A stretch of DNA of 64,000 nucleotides from Bacillus sp. FJAT-18017 (GCF_001278805.1 NZ_CP012602.1:2572001-2636000); one strand, 5' to 3'. Shown: positions 26,308 to 34,645, numbered from the stretch's first letter. Notes: generated by a model not told the origin, from the letters alone. Program-made: numbers and translations.

Positions 26308-26994
26308 TTATACAGAGGCGCGCTTACCCCAGTAGTAGCCAAGTATTGAAACCGGGTAAAGCAGGGCTGTAAAGGCAATGCATGCGACAATGAATTGATT
26401 CGTTAAAAGCGGGTCAAACCATTCATGCGGGATAATTCCAAACACTGTCAGCACCATCATCGTCAGGTTCGGAATCAATGCCAGCAGAAAGGTTTTCCGG
26501 ACAAGTCTCTTCCCTTTATGACCGAAGCTGCGGCCGATTTCATAACCAAGCAGTGCCCAAAAAAACATGTACACGAATGAAATAACAACTGGGATTGAAG
26601 TGAGATACCCCCAGATCGTTCGAAGCCAGCCCCATTCAAACAGGTTGTGGGCTGCTGTTAACATTGCGCCTCCGGTGAATAAGAGTACATTCAGGAGCAC
26701 AAACAGCCATTTCATATTGCTTGGAGTGACGGTTACCTCGTCTCTCCACATCTCCGCAATTTCCTCTGGTGATCCCAGTCTCGAATAAATGGCTTCTTTC
26801 ACTTCAGCCTCAGCAGTGTCCATCATCTCAATAAGCATGTCATCAAGGTGGCTGTCATAGTCGGCGAGGATAGCATCCTTTTCTGGTATGGTACCAAGTT
26901 TGTGCGACAGTTCAGACAAAAAATCCTTCTTAAGACGCGCCAAATATGTATCATTTTGTTCGCGGACACTTCTGTCATCCTTTAACCGTTCCAT
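26308..26994 (-). CDS. HAAS-domain membrane protein
   Basis: 228 residues. The N-terminal 90 residues have the HAAS pattern (FLSELSHKLGTIPEKDAILADYDSHLDDML.., quoted in part: IPEKDAILADYDSHLDDML) with SRLGSPEEIA, followed by four hydrophobic segments. HAAS proteins are usual partners of PadR regulators in Firmicutes, acting as membrane sensors or modulators. GGAG sits eight bases before the ATG. Its PadR gene is 188 bp upstream on the same strand. Confidence 0.85.
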   Translation of the reverse strand: MERLKDDRSVREQNDTYLARLKKDFLSELSHKLGTIPEKDAILADYDSHLDDMLIEMMDTAEAEVKEAIYSRLGSPEEIAEMWRDEVTVTPSNMKWLFVLLNVLLFTGGAMLTAAHNLFEWGWLRTIWGYLTSIPVVISFVYMFFWALLGYEIGRSFGHKGKRLVRKTFLLALIPNLTMMVLTVFGIIPHEWFDPLLTNQFIVACIAFTALLYPVSILGYYWGKRASV

Positions 26995-27182
26995 TCGTCC
27001 GTCTCCTGAAAATAAGTCATTTTATCTTACCTAAAGGGGAAATAAGCCAATACTGCAGCAATTGTCCCCCTAAAGGTATGAAATGTAAAATAATAATTTC
27101 TTTGGTTTCAGCCTGGATAAATCACACCTGTGCAATGCGCGCCTAACCTTCGGCTGAAGACCGCTTTGGAAGAAAGTTTGCT

Positions 27183-27515
27183 TTATTCTTCCGCAGTTCC
27201 AATCATCTTGTTCATGACTTTGACAAAGCTTTGCCATTCACGGGTCTTTTCTAGTAGCAATTCGCGGCCGGCTTCAGTAATCCGGTAATATTTACGGGCT
27301 GGCCCCTTTTCCTGCTCCTGCCAATAGAACTCGATATATTCCTGCTTTTCAAGCTTATGGAGAGCCGGATAAAGAGTGCCTTCCTTAACTGTAAAACCAT
27401 TCCCGCTCCGTGCCTCAAGCTCCTTAACAAGTTCATACCCGTACATATCCCGGTCATCCAGCAGCTGAAGCAAAAGCAAAGACGTACTTCCCTTTACAAG
27501 CTCACGATTAAACAT
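27183..27515 (-). CDS. PadR family transcriptional regulator
   Basis: 110-residue winged-helix regulator: [51 protein letters not shown] and [15 protein letters not shown] are the PadR hallmarks ([24 protein letters not shown]). It is the short subfamily with a minimal C-terminal dimerisation helix. ATG at 27515 follows AGGTG at good spacing. It is expected to repress its own operon and the HAAS / DUF4173 genes; the inducer is unknown. Confidence 0.93.
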   Translation of the reverse strand: MFNRELVKGSTSLLLLQLLDDRDMYGYELVKELEARSGNGFTVKEGTLYPALHKLEKQEYIEFYWQEQEKGPARKYYRITEAGRELLLEKTREWQSFVKVMNKMIGTAEE

Positions 27516-27520
27516 CCTCA

Positions 27521-27552
27521 TCACCTACCTAGGTTTATTAGGTATATAGATA
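27521..27552 (-). promoter_or_regulatory. Possible promoter/operator of the PadR gene
   Basis: On the minus strand TATATACC lies in a plausible -10 position and is followed by two ACCTA words (ACCTAATAAACCTAGG), overlapping the ribosome binding site. The repeated word could be the PadR binding site. Confidence 0.3.
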
Positions 27553-27612
27553 CTCTACAACTAATGAGAACAAAAGTAAAGCATTTAATTAGATTTTTAG
27601 CGTTTGGTTTTT

Positions 27613-27659
27613 AGGGGTCAGACCCTTACCCCCTGGGGGTAAGGGTCTGACCCCTTTTT
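27613..27659. terminator. Perfect 41-bp palindrome overlapping the vanZ-like stop
   Basis: GGGGTCAGACCCTTACCCCC and its exact complement are separated by one base, and TTTTT follows on the plus strand and CTAAAAACC on the minus. It contains nested GGGTCAGACCC palindromes. The minus-strand gene reads into it and ends on a TAA formed by the palindrome itself. It works as a bidirectional terminator and looks like an inserted repeat. Confidence 0.85.
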
Positions 27660-28072
27660 CGATGCGAAACCATTTTTGCGATCAGGCAGCCGAGGATGCC
27701 GCCAAGGGTGTTGAGGATAAGGTCGTCGACGTCGAAGGCTCCTACGCGGAAGGTGAATTGCGCGAGCTCTGCGAGCATGGACAGGCTGAATGATAGAGCT
27801 GCAACCCGAAGCGGGTCGACCCATTTTCCAAAAAGAAGTGTGGTAAAAATCCCAAAAGGGACAAATGCTAGGATGTTTCCGGCTAACTGGTCGGTGGCGG
27901 ACATGCCATGATAGTTGCTGAAGTATCTCCCGATTGTTGTAAATGGAATAAGGTTATAGTCGATTATGCCCCTGACTCCATTCCGGTAAGAGGAGAAAAA
28001 CAGCAAATAAAATAATACAGCTAGGTATGCTAAAAATGCTATGTAAATGAGTTTCCGATAGAATGTCTTCAT
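27626..28072 (-). CDS. VanZ family protein
   Basis: 148-residue VanZ-like membrane protein with four hydrophobic segments and the family pattern NLIPFTTIGRYF, DQLAGNILAFVPFGIF and DVDDLILNTLGGILGCLI. VanZ homologues affect teicoplanin-type glycopeptide susceptibility; most are of unknown role. The last eight codons (GQTLTPRG and stop) are encoded by the inserted-looking palindrome at 27613-27659, so the natural C-terminus has probably been replaced. Single-gene unit. Confidence 0.88.
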   Translation of the reverse strand: MKTFYRKLIYIAFLAYLAVLFYLLFFSSYRNGVRGIIDYNLIPFTTIGRYFSNYHGMSATDQLAGNILAFVPFGIFTTLLFGKWVDPLRVAALSFSLSMLAELAQFTFRVGAFDVDDLILNTLGGILGCLIAKMVSHRKRGQTLTPRG

Positions 28073-28175
28073 GCTCTGCCCCCTTTGTTCATTGTAAATG
28101 ATTTGGGTGAATGTGATAATAGTTTTAATGGTTTTATCGCTTTAGAGTTTTTTGAGTTCAATCAAGAAAAAAGGA

Positions 28176-28396
28176 ATTCAGTCTATTGGTAACATTTCAC
28201 CCAGCACTCTGGGATGAAACGTGTCCAATAAAGGTTATTGGTTACATTTTGAGGTGTATTTTTCGTTGAAACGTGTCCAATAAACGTTATTGGAAACATT
28301 TTGAGCCTCAGCCGGGGGTGAAACGTGTCCAATGATTGCTATTGGAAACATTTTAAGCACCAATCCAGGCTGAAACGTATTCAATGGAAAACGCTA
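28176..28396. repeat. Palindromic tandem array, CCAATAA..TTATTGG family
   Basis: Units carrying GAAACGTGTCCAATAA, a short spacer, TTATTGGAAACATTTT start at about 28216, 28268, 28320 and 28372, a period of exactly 52 bp; a partial unit precedes them. Each unit has nested complementary arms (CCAATAA/TTATTGG and AACGTGT/ACATTTT, the latter imperfect). It fills the divergent gap before the DUF4236 gene; no gene was found in 28073-28520. Confidence 0.9.
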
Positions 28397-28520
28397 TTTA
28401 GTAGGAACCTATTCTCAAATGTTAAAATAACTGCTTTTATATTCTTTCCGGTAGCGGAACGCAGGTTTAAACGTACATATTCAGTTTCATAGGATACCAC
28501 TTTTTGAAAGGATGGGAATC

Positions 28521-29615
28521 ATGGCTTTACGGTTTCGGAAGAGCTTTAAGATTGCGCCTGGTGTACGGATGACGGTTGGTAAAAAAGGGGTTGGGGTCAG
28601 TGTCGGCGGGAAAGGCCTTCGCTATTCGGTGCATAGCAGCGGCCGCCAGACGTCGACAATTGGAATTCCGGGAAGCGGACTTTCATATTCAACGACCAGT
28701 GGAGGAAAGCAGTATAAATCGGATGCTTACCGAAGGCGGAGTGAGCTCGCTAAAATGGAACGCCAGCAGCGTAAACTGGAAGAACTGGATTTTGCCCGTT
28801 ATCAGGTTGACCTTTATGAAAACGAGCTGTTGCTGTTGAAATCAATTCACCATGAAAGTGATGATCATATTGATTGGGAGGAAGTGTCCAGGAGAGAGCC
28901 TCCATTTCAAAAAGGCGCGGTTGGCCCGAATGAGTTTGAAGCTGCCAGGATTCTCAGCAATTTCCAGCCTGGCTTTTTCGATAGGCTGTTTGGCCGTGCT
29001 GAAAAGAAACGGGCGGCACTTGCTATAAACGTCGATTCTGCCCGGGCACAGGATGAGGAACTATACCATGACTGGGCAAGGATGAATAAGGTCGCAAAGC
29101 GGATGCTGCAGGGTGACATTGATGCGTATTTTGAGGTAATTGATGACTTTGCGCCGCTTGATGATCTTGTTGAATTTGGCAGCGGATTTGAATTTGGGAC
29201 AGACAGCCCTGAGGAAATTCATGTTTCATTTGATGTGAATGCCGAAAAAGTCATCCCTGACAAGCAGCTTTCACTAACAAAGACTGGAAAACTTTCTCAA
29301 AAACAAATGACGAAAACAATGTTTTTTGATCTCTGTCAGGATTATGTGTGCAGCTGCGCACTGAGAATCGCCCGTGACATGTTCGCCCTGCTGCCTGTCA
29401 AGTATGTATATGTGCATGCATATGAAGAGCAGCTAAATCCAGCAACCGGCCACAAGGAAAGACTGTTGATTTTGTCTGTCCGCTATGACCGGGGCATGGT
29501 TGATAAGCTGAACTTTGAAATGCTAGATCCTTCTGAAGCGCTCGTTAACTTCCCCCACCATATGAAATTTAAGAAAACCAAGGGATTTGATGAAGTCGAG
29601 CCGGTTGATTATTAA
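28521..29615 (+). CDS. DUF4236 domain protein, 364 aa
   Basis: The first 60 residues match DUF4236: ALRFRKSFKIAPGVRMTVGKK, VSVGGKGLRYSVHSSGR and STIGIPGSGLSYSTT, a short beta-rich module found at the N-terminus of many unrelated proteins. The remaining 300 residues are soluble, mixed alpha/beta, with a charged coil at 75-100, and match no family I know. ATG at 28521 has AAAGGA eight bases upstream. The DUF4236 label is firm; function is unknown. Confidence 0.82.
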   Translation: MALRFRKSFKIAPGVRMTVGKKGVGVSVGGKGLRYSVHSSGRQTSTIGIPGSGLSYSTTSGGKQYKSDAYRRRSELAKMERQQRKLEELDFARYQVDLYENELLLLKSIHHESDDHIDWEEVSRREPPFQKGAVGPNEFEAARILSNFQPGFFDRLFGRAEKKRAALAINVDSARAQDEELYHDWARMNKVAKRMLQGDIDAYFEVIDDFAPLDDLVEFGSGFEFGTDSPEEIHVSFDVNAEKVIPDKQLSLTKTGKLSQKQMTKTMFFDLCQDYVCSCALRIARDMFALLPVKYVYVHAYEEQLNPATGHKERLLILSVRYDRGMVDKLNFEMLDPSEALVNFPHHMKFKKTKGFDEVEPVDY

Positions 29616-29652
29616 CTGGCGAATCTAGAACTTTAGGAGACTAATAATGCGA

Positions 29653-29693
29653 AAAAGCAGCCACTTTTACCAAAATGTAAAGTGGCTGCTTTT
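29653..29693 (+). terminator. Terminator of the DUF4236 gene
   Basis: AAAAGCAGCCACTTT / AAAGTGGCTGCTTTT, 15-bp stem with an 11-nt loop. The following 150 bp contain nothing recognised. Confidence 0.88.
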
Positions 29694-29845
29694 GCGTAAG
29701 CGAACGGATATTAGAATTGAAAATGCCGGTTCGGTTCCTCATTTACAATTGATCATGTGCCGGCCCCTGCGCTCGCCTGAGTCCTTCATTCTATCTAGGA
29801 CGATTTAAAATGATGCCTCAGCCAGTTGTTAAACAGAATTTCCGC

Positions 29846-30685
29846 TTAATATGTTTTAATCGTATCCAAAGCCTGGGAAAGTGACGGCAGAATGGCGACT
29901 CCATAAAAATTTAAGCCAAGCTGCACGGCTGTCTGGGCGATTTCCGGACGGATTCCGGACAATGTCGATTTAACTCCAATCAGGCGTAACGCCTTAATCA
30001 GACCGAATAGTTCATTCGCGACCATCGTATCGATGATGGCTACACCGGAGAGGTCGATACATAGCGTCGAGACTCCCTGTTCCGCACATTGCGCAAGTGT
30101 ATTTTCAAGAATGATTTTGGCGCGAGCCGTGTCAATGTCACCAATAAGCGGCAGCAGCGCGGAATCTCCCTGAAGCTTGATGACTGGTGAGCTAAGCTCA
30201 TTGATTAATTCATTTTGCGAACGGAGCCGGATCATTGTGTTAGTATGATAAGCTTCAACAAAAGAAGAAATCGACAGGTTGAAAATTTCGATGGTCTTCT
30301 CATACCATGCACCAGCCTGCTCAAGGCTAACCCTGCCTTCGTTCTCAGTGATGAATTTACCTATGTATTTCAACGCAACCTTCTGGGAATTCATGAATTC
30401 CCTAACTACATAATGCATAGGTGTATCAAGATGCTTCGAATCCTTGGCGATTTCCACAGACCATCTTTTGAACTCCCCTTGAATATATGTATCGTCTTCG
30501 ATAAATGCCTTGTAGAAATGAAGGAAGTAATCCTGGTTTTGCCTTTTTAGTTCGGCGATTATTTCTGGATTTTTGGTTGAGTAGACAGATGAAGGGTCTT
30601 GATCGTTTACGAGGGAGTACCAATCCTCGGAGAGCTGCCATGTCTGTTTCATAAAAAAATCGTACAATTCCTGGTTCAAATTCAT
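29846..30685 (-). CDS. RsbR-like STAS protein (stressosome component)
   Basis: 279 residues: an N-terminal non-heme-globin-like helical domain (1-150) typical of RsbR paralogues and a C-terminal STAS domain (about 165-275). The STAS part has CIDLSGVAIIDTMVANELFG and LSGIRPEIAQTAVQLGL, with Thr in both positions that RsbT phosphorylates in RsbR. RsbR paralogues form the stressosome that triggers sigma-B. No rsbS/rsbT neighbours are present, so it is an orphan paralogue (B. subtilis has RsbRB, RC, RD scattered similarly). ATG at 30685 follows GGGGGA. Confidence 0.88.
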   Translation of the reverse strand: MNLNQELYDFFMKQTWQLSEDWYSLVNDQDPSSVYSTKNPEIIAELKRQNQDYFLHFYKAFIEDDTYIQGEFKRWSVEIAKDSKHLDTPMHYVVREFMNSQKVALKYIGKFITENEGRVSLEQAGAWYEKTIEIFNLSISSFVEAYHTNTMIRLRSQNELINELSSPVIKLQGDSALLPLIGDIDTARAKIILENTLAQCAEQGVSTLCIDLSGVAIIDTMVANELFGLIKALRLIGVKSTLSGIRPEIAQTAVQLGLNFYGVAILPSLSQALDTIKTY

Positions 30686-30719
30686 GTGCGTTCCCCCACT
30701 TGTTTCCATTTCGTTTTAT

Positions 30720-30890
30720 CCCACTTTACCGGGCAGTAAGACCCCACCTCAATATTTAGAGGTACGAGGAAGGTAAGTGGGAATCTACTGCCCATAATAA
30801 GTCCGATTGTGAACCAACATTTTTCTTTGGCTTTAGCTCTTAATCGGTCTTATTCCGCTAACCATAAGTTGGGGAAGAACACCCCACTGA
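30720..30890. repeat. Imperfect inverted repeats in the gap before the GNAT gene
   Basis: GGGCAGTA..CCCCAC near 30733 is matched in reverse by GTGGGAATCTACTGCCC near 30777-30793, and AATAAGTCCGATT (about 30798) is matched by AATCGGTCTTATT (about 30841). These could form two hairpins. No gene is present in 30686-30945. Confidence 0.5.
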
Positions 30891-30945
30891 TGGAAGATTC
30901 ATTTTATTTTATCGAAAAAATGCTGTAAAAGGAAACGATATACTG

Positions 30946-31485
30946 TCACTTTTTCTGTCTTTTGAACGAATTGGCATGGAATTTGCTTATCAATTCGAAT
31001 AGGAACTGTGGACTTACCTCAGATAAGGTACCGGATTTGAATTCGTGAACTAAAGCAATGTATGGTTCTGGAACCCATTTATATTGATGAGCATAGCTTG
31101 TCCTCGTGAAACTGCATTTTTGCCAAAAGGAAATGGCCCCTTGATCATCGGCGGCTGCTTCGAGTACTACCCCTTCAAGTTCATTATCCTTTTTGGCTTC
31201 CTCCATAATAAACTGAGTCAACTTATATCCCAATCCCTTCCCTTGCGATAGGGGATCGACGGCCAGGTAATCAATCAGCAAAAGCTTATTCTCCCCCAAC
31301 CTTCCTGCAAGTGCGAATGCCAGAACTTCAGTGTTTTCTTCAAGAATGTAAAGGCTGCACATCTGTTTCTTAAACATGTTCTCAATGACCCAAGCAGGCT
31401 TTGCTGACGATCCAAAAGCCTCTTTATATAGCGCCTCAACCCTTCCCCAGTTTCGATAATCATCCGTCACGACTACTCGGTGCAT
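30946..31485 (-). CDS. GNAT family N-acetyltransferase
   Basis: 179-residue acetyltransferase. The acetyl-CoA loop is in YLAVDPLSQGKGLGYKLTQF (Q-x-x-G-x-G as QGKGLG, about 84-89), followed by VVLEAAADDQGAISFWQKCSF. The N-terminal half has the expected strand-helix layout. ATG at 31485 (MHRVVV) is chosen over the frame start at 31521, which runs into the preceding terminator. Substrate unknown. Confidence 0.88.
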   Translation of the reverse strand: MHRVVVTDDYRNWGRVEALYKEAFGSSAKPAWVIENMFKKQMCSLYILEENTEVLAFALAGRLGENKLLLIDYLAVDPLSQGKGLGYKLTQFIMEEAKKDNELEGVVLEAAADDQGAISFWQKCSFTRTSYAHQYKWVPEPYIALVHEFKSGTLSEVSPQFLFELISKFHANSFKRQKK

Positions 31486-31507
31486 GCTGCCACCGCCTTC
31501 CCATATG

Positions 31508-31540
31508 AAAAAGCTCCTCAATCGTAAAAGGAGCTTTTTT
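31508..31540 (-). terminator. Terminator of the helicase-loader-like gene
   Basis: AAAAAGCTCCT / AGGAGCTTTTT stem with a 10-nt loop, 44 bp past the minus-strand stop at 31584, with T-runs on both strands. Confidence 0.88.
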
Positions 31541-31583
31541 GTAATAATATTCTTTTAAAAAGCTAAAAAACACATATATCGGT

Positions 31584-31910
31584 TTATGCCAAATACTCCG
31601 TTTGCCACGGCAAGGAATGCGAGCGCTTTGGAAGCAGACTGTCATGCTGGATTTGTACCCAGCCCTCCTCATCAGCCTGGATGCCATACCGGTAATTCGG
31701 CTCTTCTTTCATGGAATAAGCGGCAAGTTCGGCCATGAGCGGCGGGTATGGGCTTCTCCTGATATGATCGGTCAGATTTTTCATGACCAAGTGATAATCA
31801 AGCTCACGGCAAACGGCAAACCAGTTGTCGACTGTCTCATTCCTAATCTTAAAATCAGGATAAACAGATTCAATCAGCACGAGAATTCTTGTTACTTCAT
31901 GCTTCTCCAT
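31584..31910 (-). CDS. Replicative helicase loader/inhibitor-like protein (G39P-type N-terminus)
   Basis: 108-residue protein resembling the N-terminal domain of phage SPP1 G39P and related loader/inhibitors of DnaB-type helicases: KHEVTRILVLIESVYPDF, NWFAVCRELDYHLVMKNL and HIRRSPYPPLMAELA are the conserved blocks. In SPP1 this domain holds the hexameric helicase inactive until loading. No phage genes surround it, so it looks like a domesticated or stranded copy. ATG at 31910 has GGGAGG nine bases upstream. Confidence 0.72.
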   Translation of the reverse strand: MEKHEVTRILVLIESVYPDFKIRNETVDNWFAVCRELDYHLVMKNLTDHIRRSPYPPLMAELAAYSMKEEPNYRYGIQADEEGWVQIQHDSLLPKRSHSLPWQTEYLA

Positions 31911-31980
31911 CCACATCTACCTCCCGCAAAACCACCATTATAATTTGGTCGCTCTCTTCTCACTTTGTCAAAAATTCAAT

Positions 31981-32127
31981 TTACTCCCCTTGTTCAAGAG
32001 CATAAGGGTTTTTGCCAATGTTTAGCCTGGCATCCTCAGTCAAAATAGGCTGAGAAAGTAGTATGTCATCAGATGCAGCTTCCGGGTGGGCGCTCCCGTC
32101 AAAGTGTAAAGGTCTTTGCTGTTCCAT
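31981..32127 (-). CDS. Small hydrophilic protein, 48 aa
   Basis: A 48-codon frame beginning MEQQRPLHFDGSAHPEAA with a strong GGAGG eight bases upstream. No family recognised, no membrane segment; acidic and proline-containing. The good ribosome binding site and isolated position favour a real small gene, perhaps a spore or stress small protein, but there is no direct evidence of either. Confidence 0.55.
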   Translation of the reverse strand: MEQQRPLHFDGSAHPEAASDDILLSQPILTEDARLNIGKNPYALEQGE

Positions 32128-32529
32128 GGTGAGTTCCTCCTATTTAGGATACTATTACACCCTAGAAATCCTGCTGGATATTGCGGGATCGGGTGCTCTC
32201 GCTTTCCTATCTTTCCATCATGACAAAGTTTTAATTCACCTTGAATAAACCACTGCATTTTCCAATATTCTTACTATTCAGCATACTATAAAAACGGTCT
32301 TTTATCTATAGTCCAGCTAAAATTAATAAACCGGCTTTCCTGTTAAAACTCGGCCTAATTTCCTGTATTTGATATGATTGGGTAGTGTGGATAATTTTTC
32401 AATATGGGGATGGGAATATGTACAGGCAATTTACATGCTGACAAAATCGTGCTCTACCCGCTCAAAACGATAATCCTTGCTAAATTTACATTACCAACAT
32501 GCTAATCGATCTGCCTGAACAAAAGTAAA
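32128..32529. other. Intergenic gap without recognised gene
   Basis: About 400 bp between two minus-strand genes. I saw no ORF with a ribosome binding site, no known RNA and no clear repeat. Confidence 0.4.
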
Positions 32530-32565
32530 AACCAAGCCTGTAAAAGTCCGGGGCTTGGTTCTTTT
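32530..32565 (-). terminator. Terminator of the DUF2500 gene
   Basis: AACCAAGCC / GGCTTGGTT stem, followed on the minus strand by TTTTTACTTTT. Confidence 0.85.
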
Positions 32566-32969
32566 CATATTGTTTGAGTAGAAGATGTATTCCTAGAAAA
32601 TCCAAGATAACGAGTGCCCTGGAAGCTCAGCTCGCCGTAATCCCCCTCCGCCAGCAATCCGAATTCATTACCGTTGATGTGCATTTCCATTCGGTCGCCA
32701 CTTTCCACTTCAAAAGTTACAAAATAAGACGTGTGGGCAGAGGTATCATTGTGGCCGCCGCGCACCTGAGTCCGTTTTGATACAACCCTTGCCGGCACAG
32801 TTAGCCGCGGCTGTTTGTTATTATCCGACCATTCTTTGGCACCTTTAACAAATGAAAATATGATAATACCGAAAACTAATACAAAGAATAGTGGAACGAT
32901 AACTGACAACATATCGAACATGACAAATTCCTGTTCAAAGCCGCCCATTTCCTGTTCAAAGCCACCCAT
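32565..32969 (-). CDS. DUF2500 domain membrane protein
   Basis: 134 residues: one membrane segment (about 18-42), then a soluble DUF2500 beta domain (RLTVPARVVSKRTQVRGG, SYFVTFEVESGDRMEM, GLLAEGDYGELSFQGTRYLGF). The first 14 residues are an exact heptad duplication, MGGFEQE twice, encoded by a 21-bp direct repeat. AAGGGGGG precedes the ATG. It lies 14 bp after the TPR-like gene, so both are probably one transcript. Confidence 0.85.
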   Translation of the reverse strand: MGGFEQEMGGFEQEFVMFDMLSVIVPLFFVLVFGIIIFSFVKGAKEWSDNNKQPRLTVPARVVSKRTQVRGGHNDTSAHTSYFVTFEVESGDRMEMHINGNEFGLLAEGDYGELSFQGTRYLGFSRNTSSTQTI

Positions 32970-32983
32970 GTGTTATTCCCCCC

Positions 32984-33577
32984 TTAACGATTTTCCATTT
33001 CTTGTCGATAATGGATTGCCGAAAGAAGCTTCATGCCCCGTAGCGTGCTTATTTGCTCATCCAGCAATTCTTGGGCCTCTTCCTTATTACCCGTACGAAC
33101 CAATTCTTCAATTTCCAGCCATTTTTTAAAATCAGCATCCTTCACTTTATCTTTATATGTATGATAGTCTTCAATCTTGCCTTCGCCATGTGCTGCCGCT
33201 GCGAGATAATAGTCCTTGAATGAACCATTTCGTATCGTCTCGAGTAGTTTGCGTGCTTCGCTGTAATGCTCCTGTTTGATTAACAGCATGACCTTTGCAA
33301 GAGTCTTGATTTTCCCCTTTCGCATATCCCCAACAATCTTTTCGGCTTCTTCCTGTTCTCCATTTAAAAATCTATAAAGGAACCTATAATAAGCGTTATG
33401 GGATTTCTTCAGGTAATTCATCATCCTGTTTGTATTCTTGCTCCAAAAAAGAGGCATAACCAATGGAAATGTAAGTACAATATAAGCTGCCACTACCAGA
33501 AACGACACCAGTACAGAAACATCAAAATAACCTAGAATAAATGCAATAAATAACAAAGCCACATACCAAAGAAGCAT
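32984..33577 (-). CDS. Hypothetical membrane protein with helical repeats
   Basis: 197 residues: two hydrophobic segments (about 2-20 and 24-45), then a helical region resembling tetratricopeptide-like repeats (EQEEAEKIVGDMRKGK, EHYSEARKLLETIRNG, GNKEEAQELLDEQISTL). GGAGG sits eight bases before the ATG. First gene of a pair with the DUF2500 protein. No function recognised; a membrane scaffold is possible. Confidence 0.78.
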   Translation of the reverse strand: MLLWYVALLFIAFILGYFDVSVLVSFLVVAAYIVLTFPLVMPLFWSKNTNRMMNYLKKSHNAYYRFLYRFLNGEQEEAEKIVGDMRKGKIKTLAKVMLLIKQEHYSEARKLLETIRNGSFKDYYLAAAAHGEGKIEDYHTYKDKVKDADFKKWLEIEELVRTGNKEEAQELLDEQISTLRGMKLLSAIHYRQEMENR

Positions 33578-33667
33578 AAAACTATCCTCCTAAAAATTAA
33601 CTCTCTCTTTAAATAAAATGTACCATAAGCATGTGGGAAAATTAACCTTTATTTTCAGAAATTTGAT

Positions 33668-33697
33668 TTGTTTACGGTAGTTATGTTATGTAAACAA
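33668..33697. promoter_or_regulatory. Possible operator upstream of uppP
   Basis: Inverted repeat TTGTTTAC N14 GTAAACAA about 80 bp before the uppP start. Symmetry and position suit a dimeric regulator, but no known site was matched. Confidence 0.35.
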
Positions 33698-33774
33698 TAG
33701 TTATACTTGTTACATTCACTATTTTCATATATCATATACATTTGAACAAAAACAGCTAGAATTGGAGTTTTAAA

Positions 33775-34605
33775 ATGAGTTTATGGGAATTTTTTGTCGC
33801 GCTAATACTTGGGATTGTTGAAGGTTTGACCGAGTTTGCCCCTGTTTCGTCGACCGGGCACATGATTATAGTCGATGATTTGCTTCTGCAGTCCAAGGAA
33901 CTTTTCAATGAACCTGTTGCCAACACATTCAAGGTTGTCATCCAGCTTGGTTCCATCCTTGCTGTCGTCATTGTGTTTAAGGACCGGATTCTCAACTTGC
34001 TTGGGCTAACCAAGAAAGATATTGGCACCACTGAGGCAAAAGACCAGCTTGGCTTAAAAAAGCTATTTGTTGGTATTTTACCTGCGGGATTGCTCGGCGT
34101 GCTGTTTGAGGATTATATTGATGAATATCTTTTCTCAGTCAATACGGTTGTCATTGGCCTTGTACTTGGAGCTATTCTGATGATTGTGGCTGACTATATG
34201 CGGCCTAAAACGCCAAAAGTTAATACAGTTGATGAAATCACATACCTTCAGGCTTTAGCAATCGGATCTTTTCAGTGCCTTGGTTTATGGCCAGGATTCT
34301 CCCGGTCTGGGTCGACGATTGCCGGCGGTGTCCTGCTTGGGATGAGCCACCGTGCTGCTTCCGACTTTACGTTTATTATGGCTATTCCGATAATGGCCGG
34401 AGCTAGCGGCCTCTCTCTCTTAAAGAACTGGGAATACTTCAGCATTGATGTTCTTCCGTTTATGGCTACCGGTTTCATCGCGGCTTTCATTGTTGCGTTG
34501 ATTTCGATTCGGTTTTTCCTGAAACTGATCAATCGAATCAAACTCGTCCCGTTCGCTATTTACCGAATTGTTTTGGCGGGGCTCATTTATATGCTTTATT
34601 TTTAA
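33775..34605 (+). CDS. uppP: Undecaprenyl-diphosphate phosphatase (BacA/UppP)
   Basis: 276-residue integral membrane enzyme that dephosphorylates undecaprenyl pyrophosphate to recycle the lipid carrier of peptidoglycan synthesis and gives bacitracin resistance. The BacA motifs are present: GIVEGLTEFAPVSSTGHMI (residues 13-31, catalytic Glu and Ser-rich motif) and LGLWPGFSRSGSTIAGGVLLG (PGxSRSGxT, about 178-190). Eight hydrophobic segments. Monocistronic with its own terminator. Confidence 0.96.
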   Translation: MSLWEFFVALILGIVEGLTEFAPVSSTGHMIIVDDLLLQSKELFNEPVANTFKVVIQLGSILAVVIVFKDRILNLLGLTKKDIGTTEAKDQLGLKKLFVGILPAGLLGVLFEDYIDEYLFSVNTVVIGLVLGAILMIVADYMRPKTPKVNTVDEITYLQALAIGSFQCLGLWPGFSRSGSTIAGGVLLGMSHRAASDFTFIMAIPIMAGASGLSLLKNWEYFSIDVLPFMATGFIAAFIVALISIRFFLKLINRIKLVPFAIYRIVLAGLIYMLYF

Positions 34606-34613
34606 CAAACCCT

Positions 34614-34645
34614 GAAAAAGGACCCCAGTTGTACTGGAGTCCTTT
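34614..34645 (+). terminator. Terminator of uppP
   Basis: AAAAAGGACCCCAGT / ACTGGAGTCCTTTT stem with one mismatch and a short loop, then CTTT. Confidence 0.88.

Noticed and set aside
24790..27552. Bacitracin- or lantibiotic-type ABC transporter operon under PadR control
   Set aside because: No ABC ATPase or permease motifs are present; the membrane proteins are HAAS and DUF4173 types.
31584..31910. Prophage
   Set aside because: Only one phage-like protein; no integrase, terminase, capsid, tail or lysis genes and no attachment-site duplication seen nearby.
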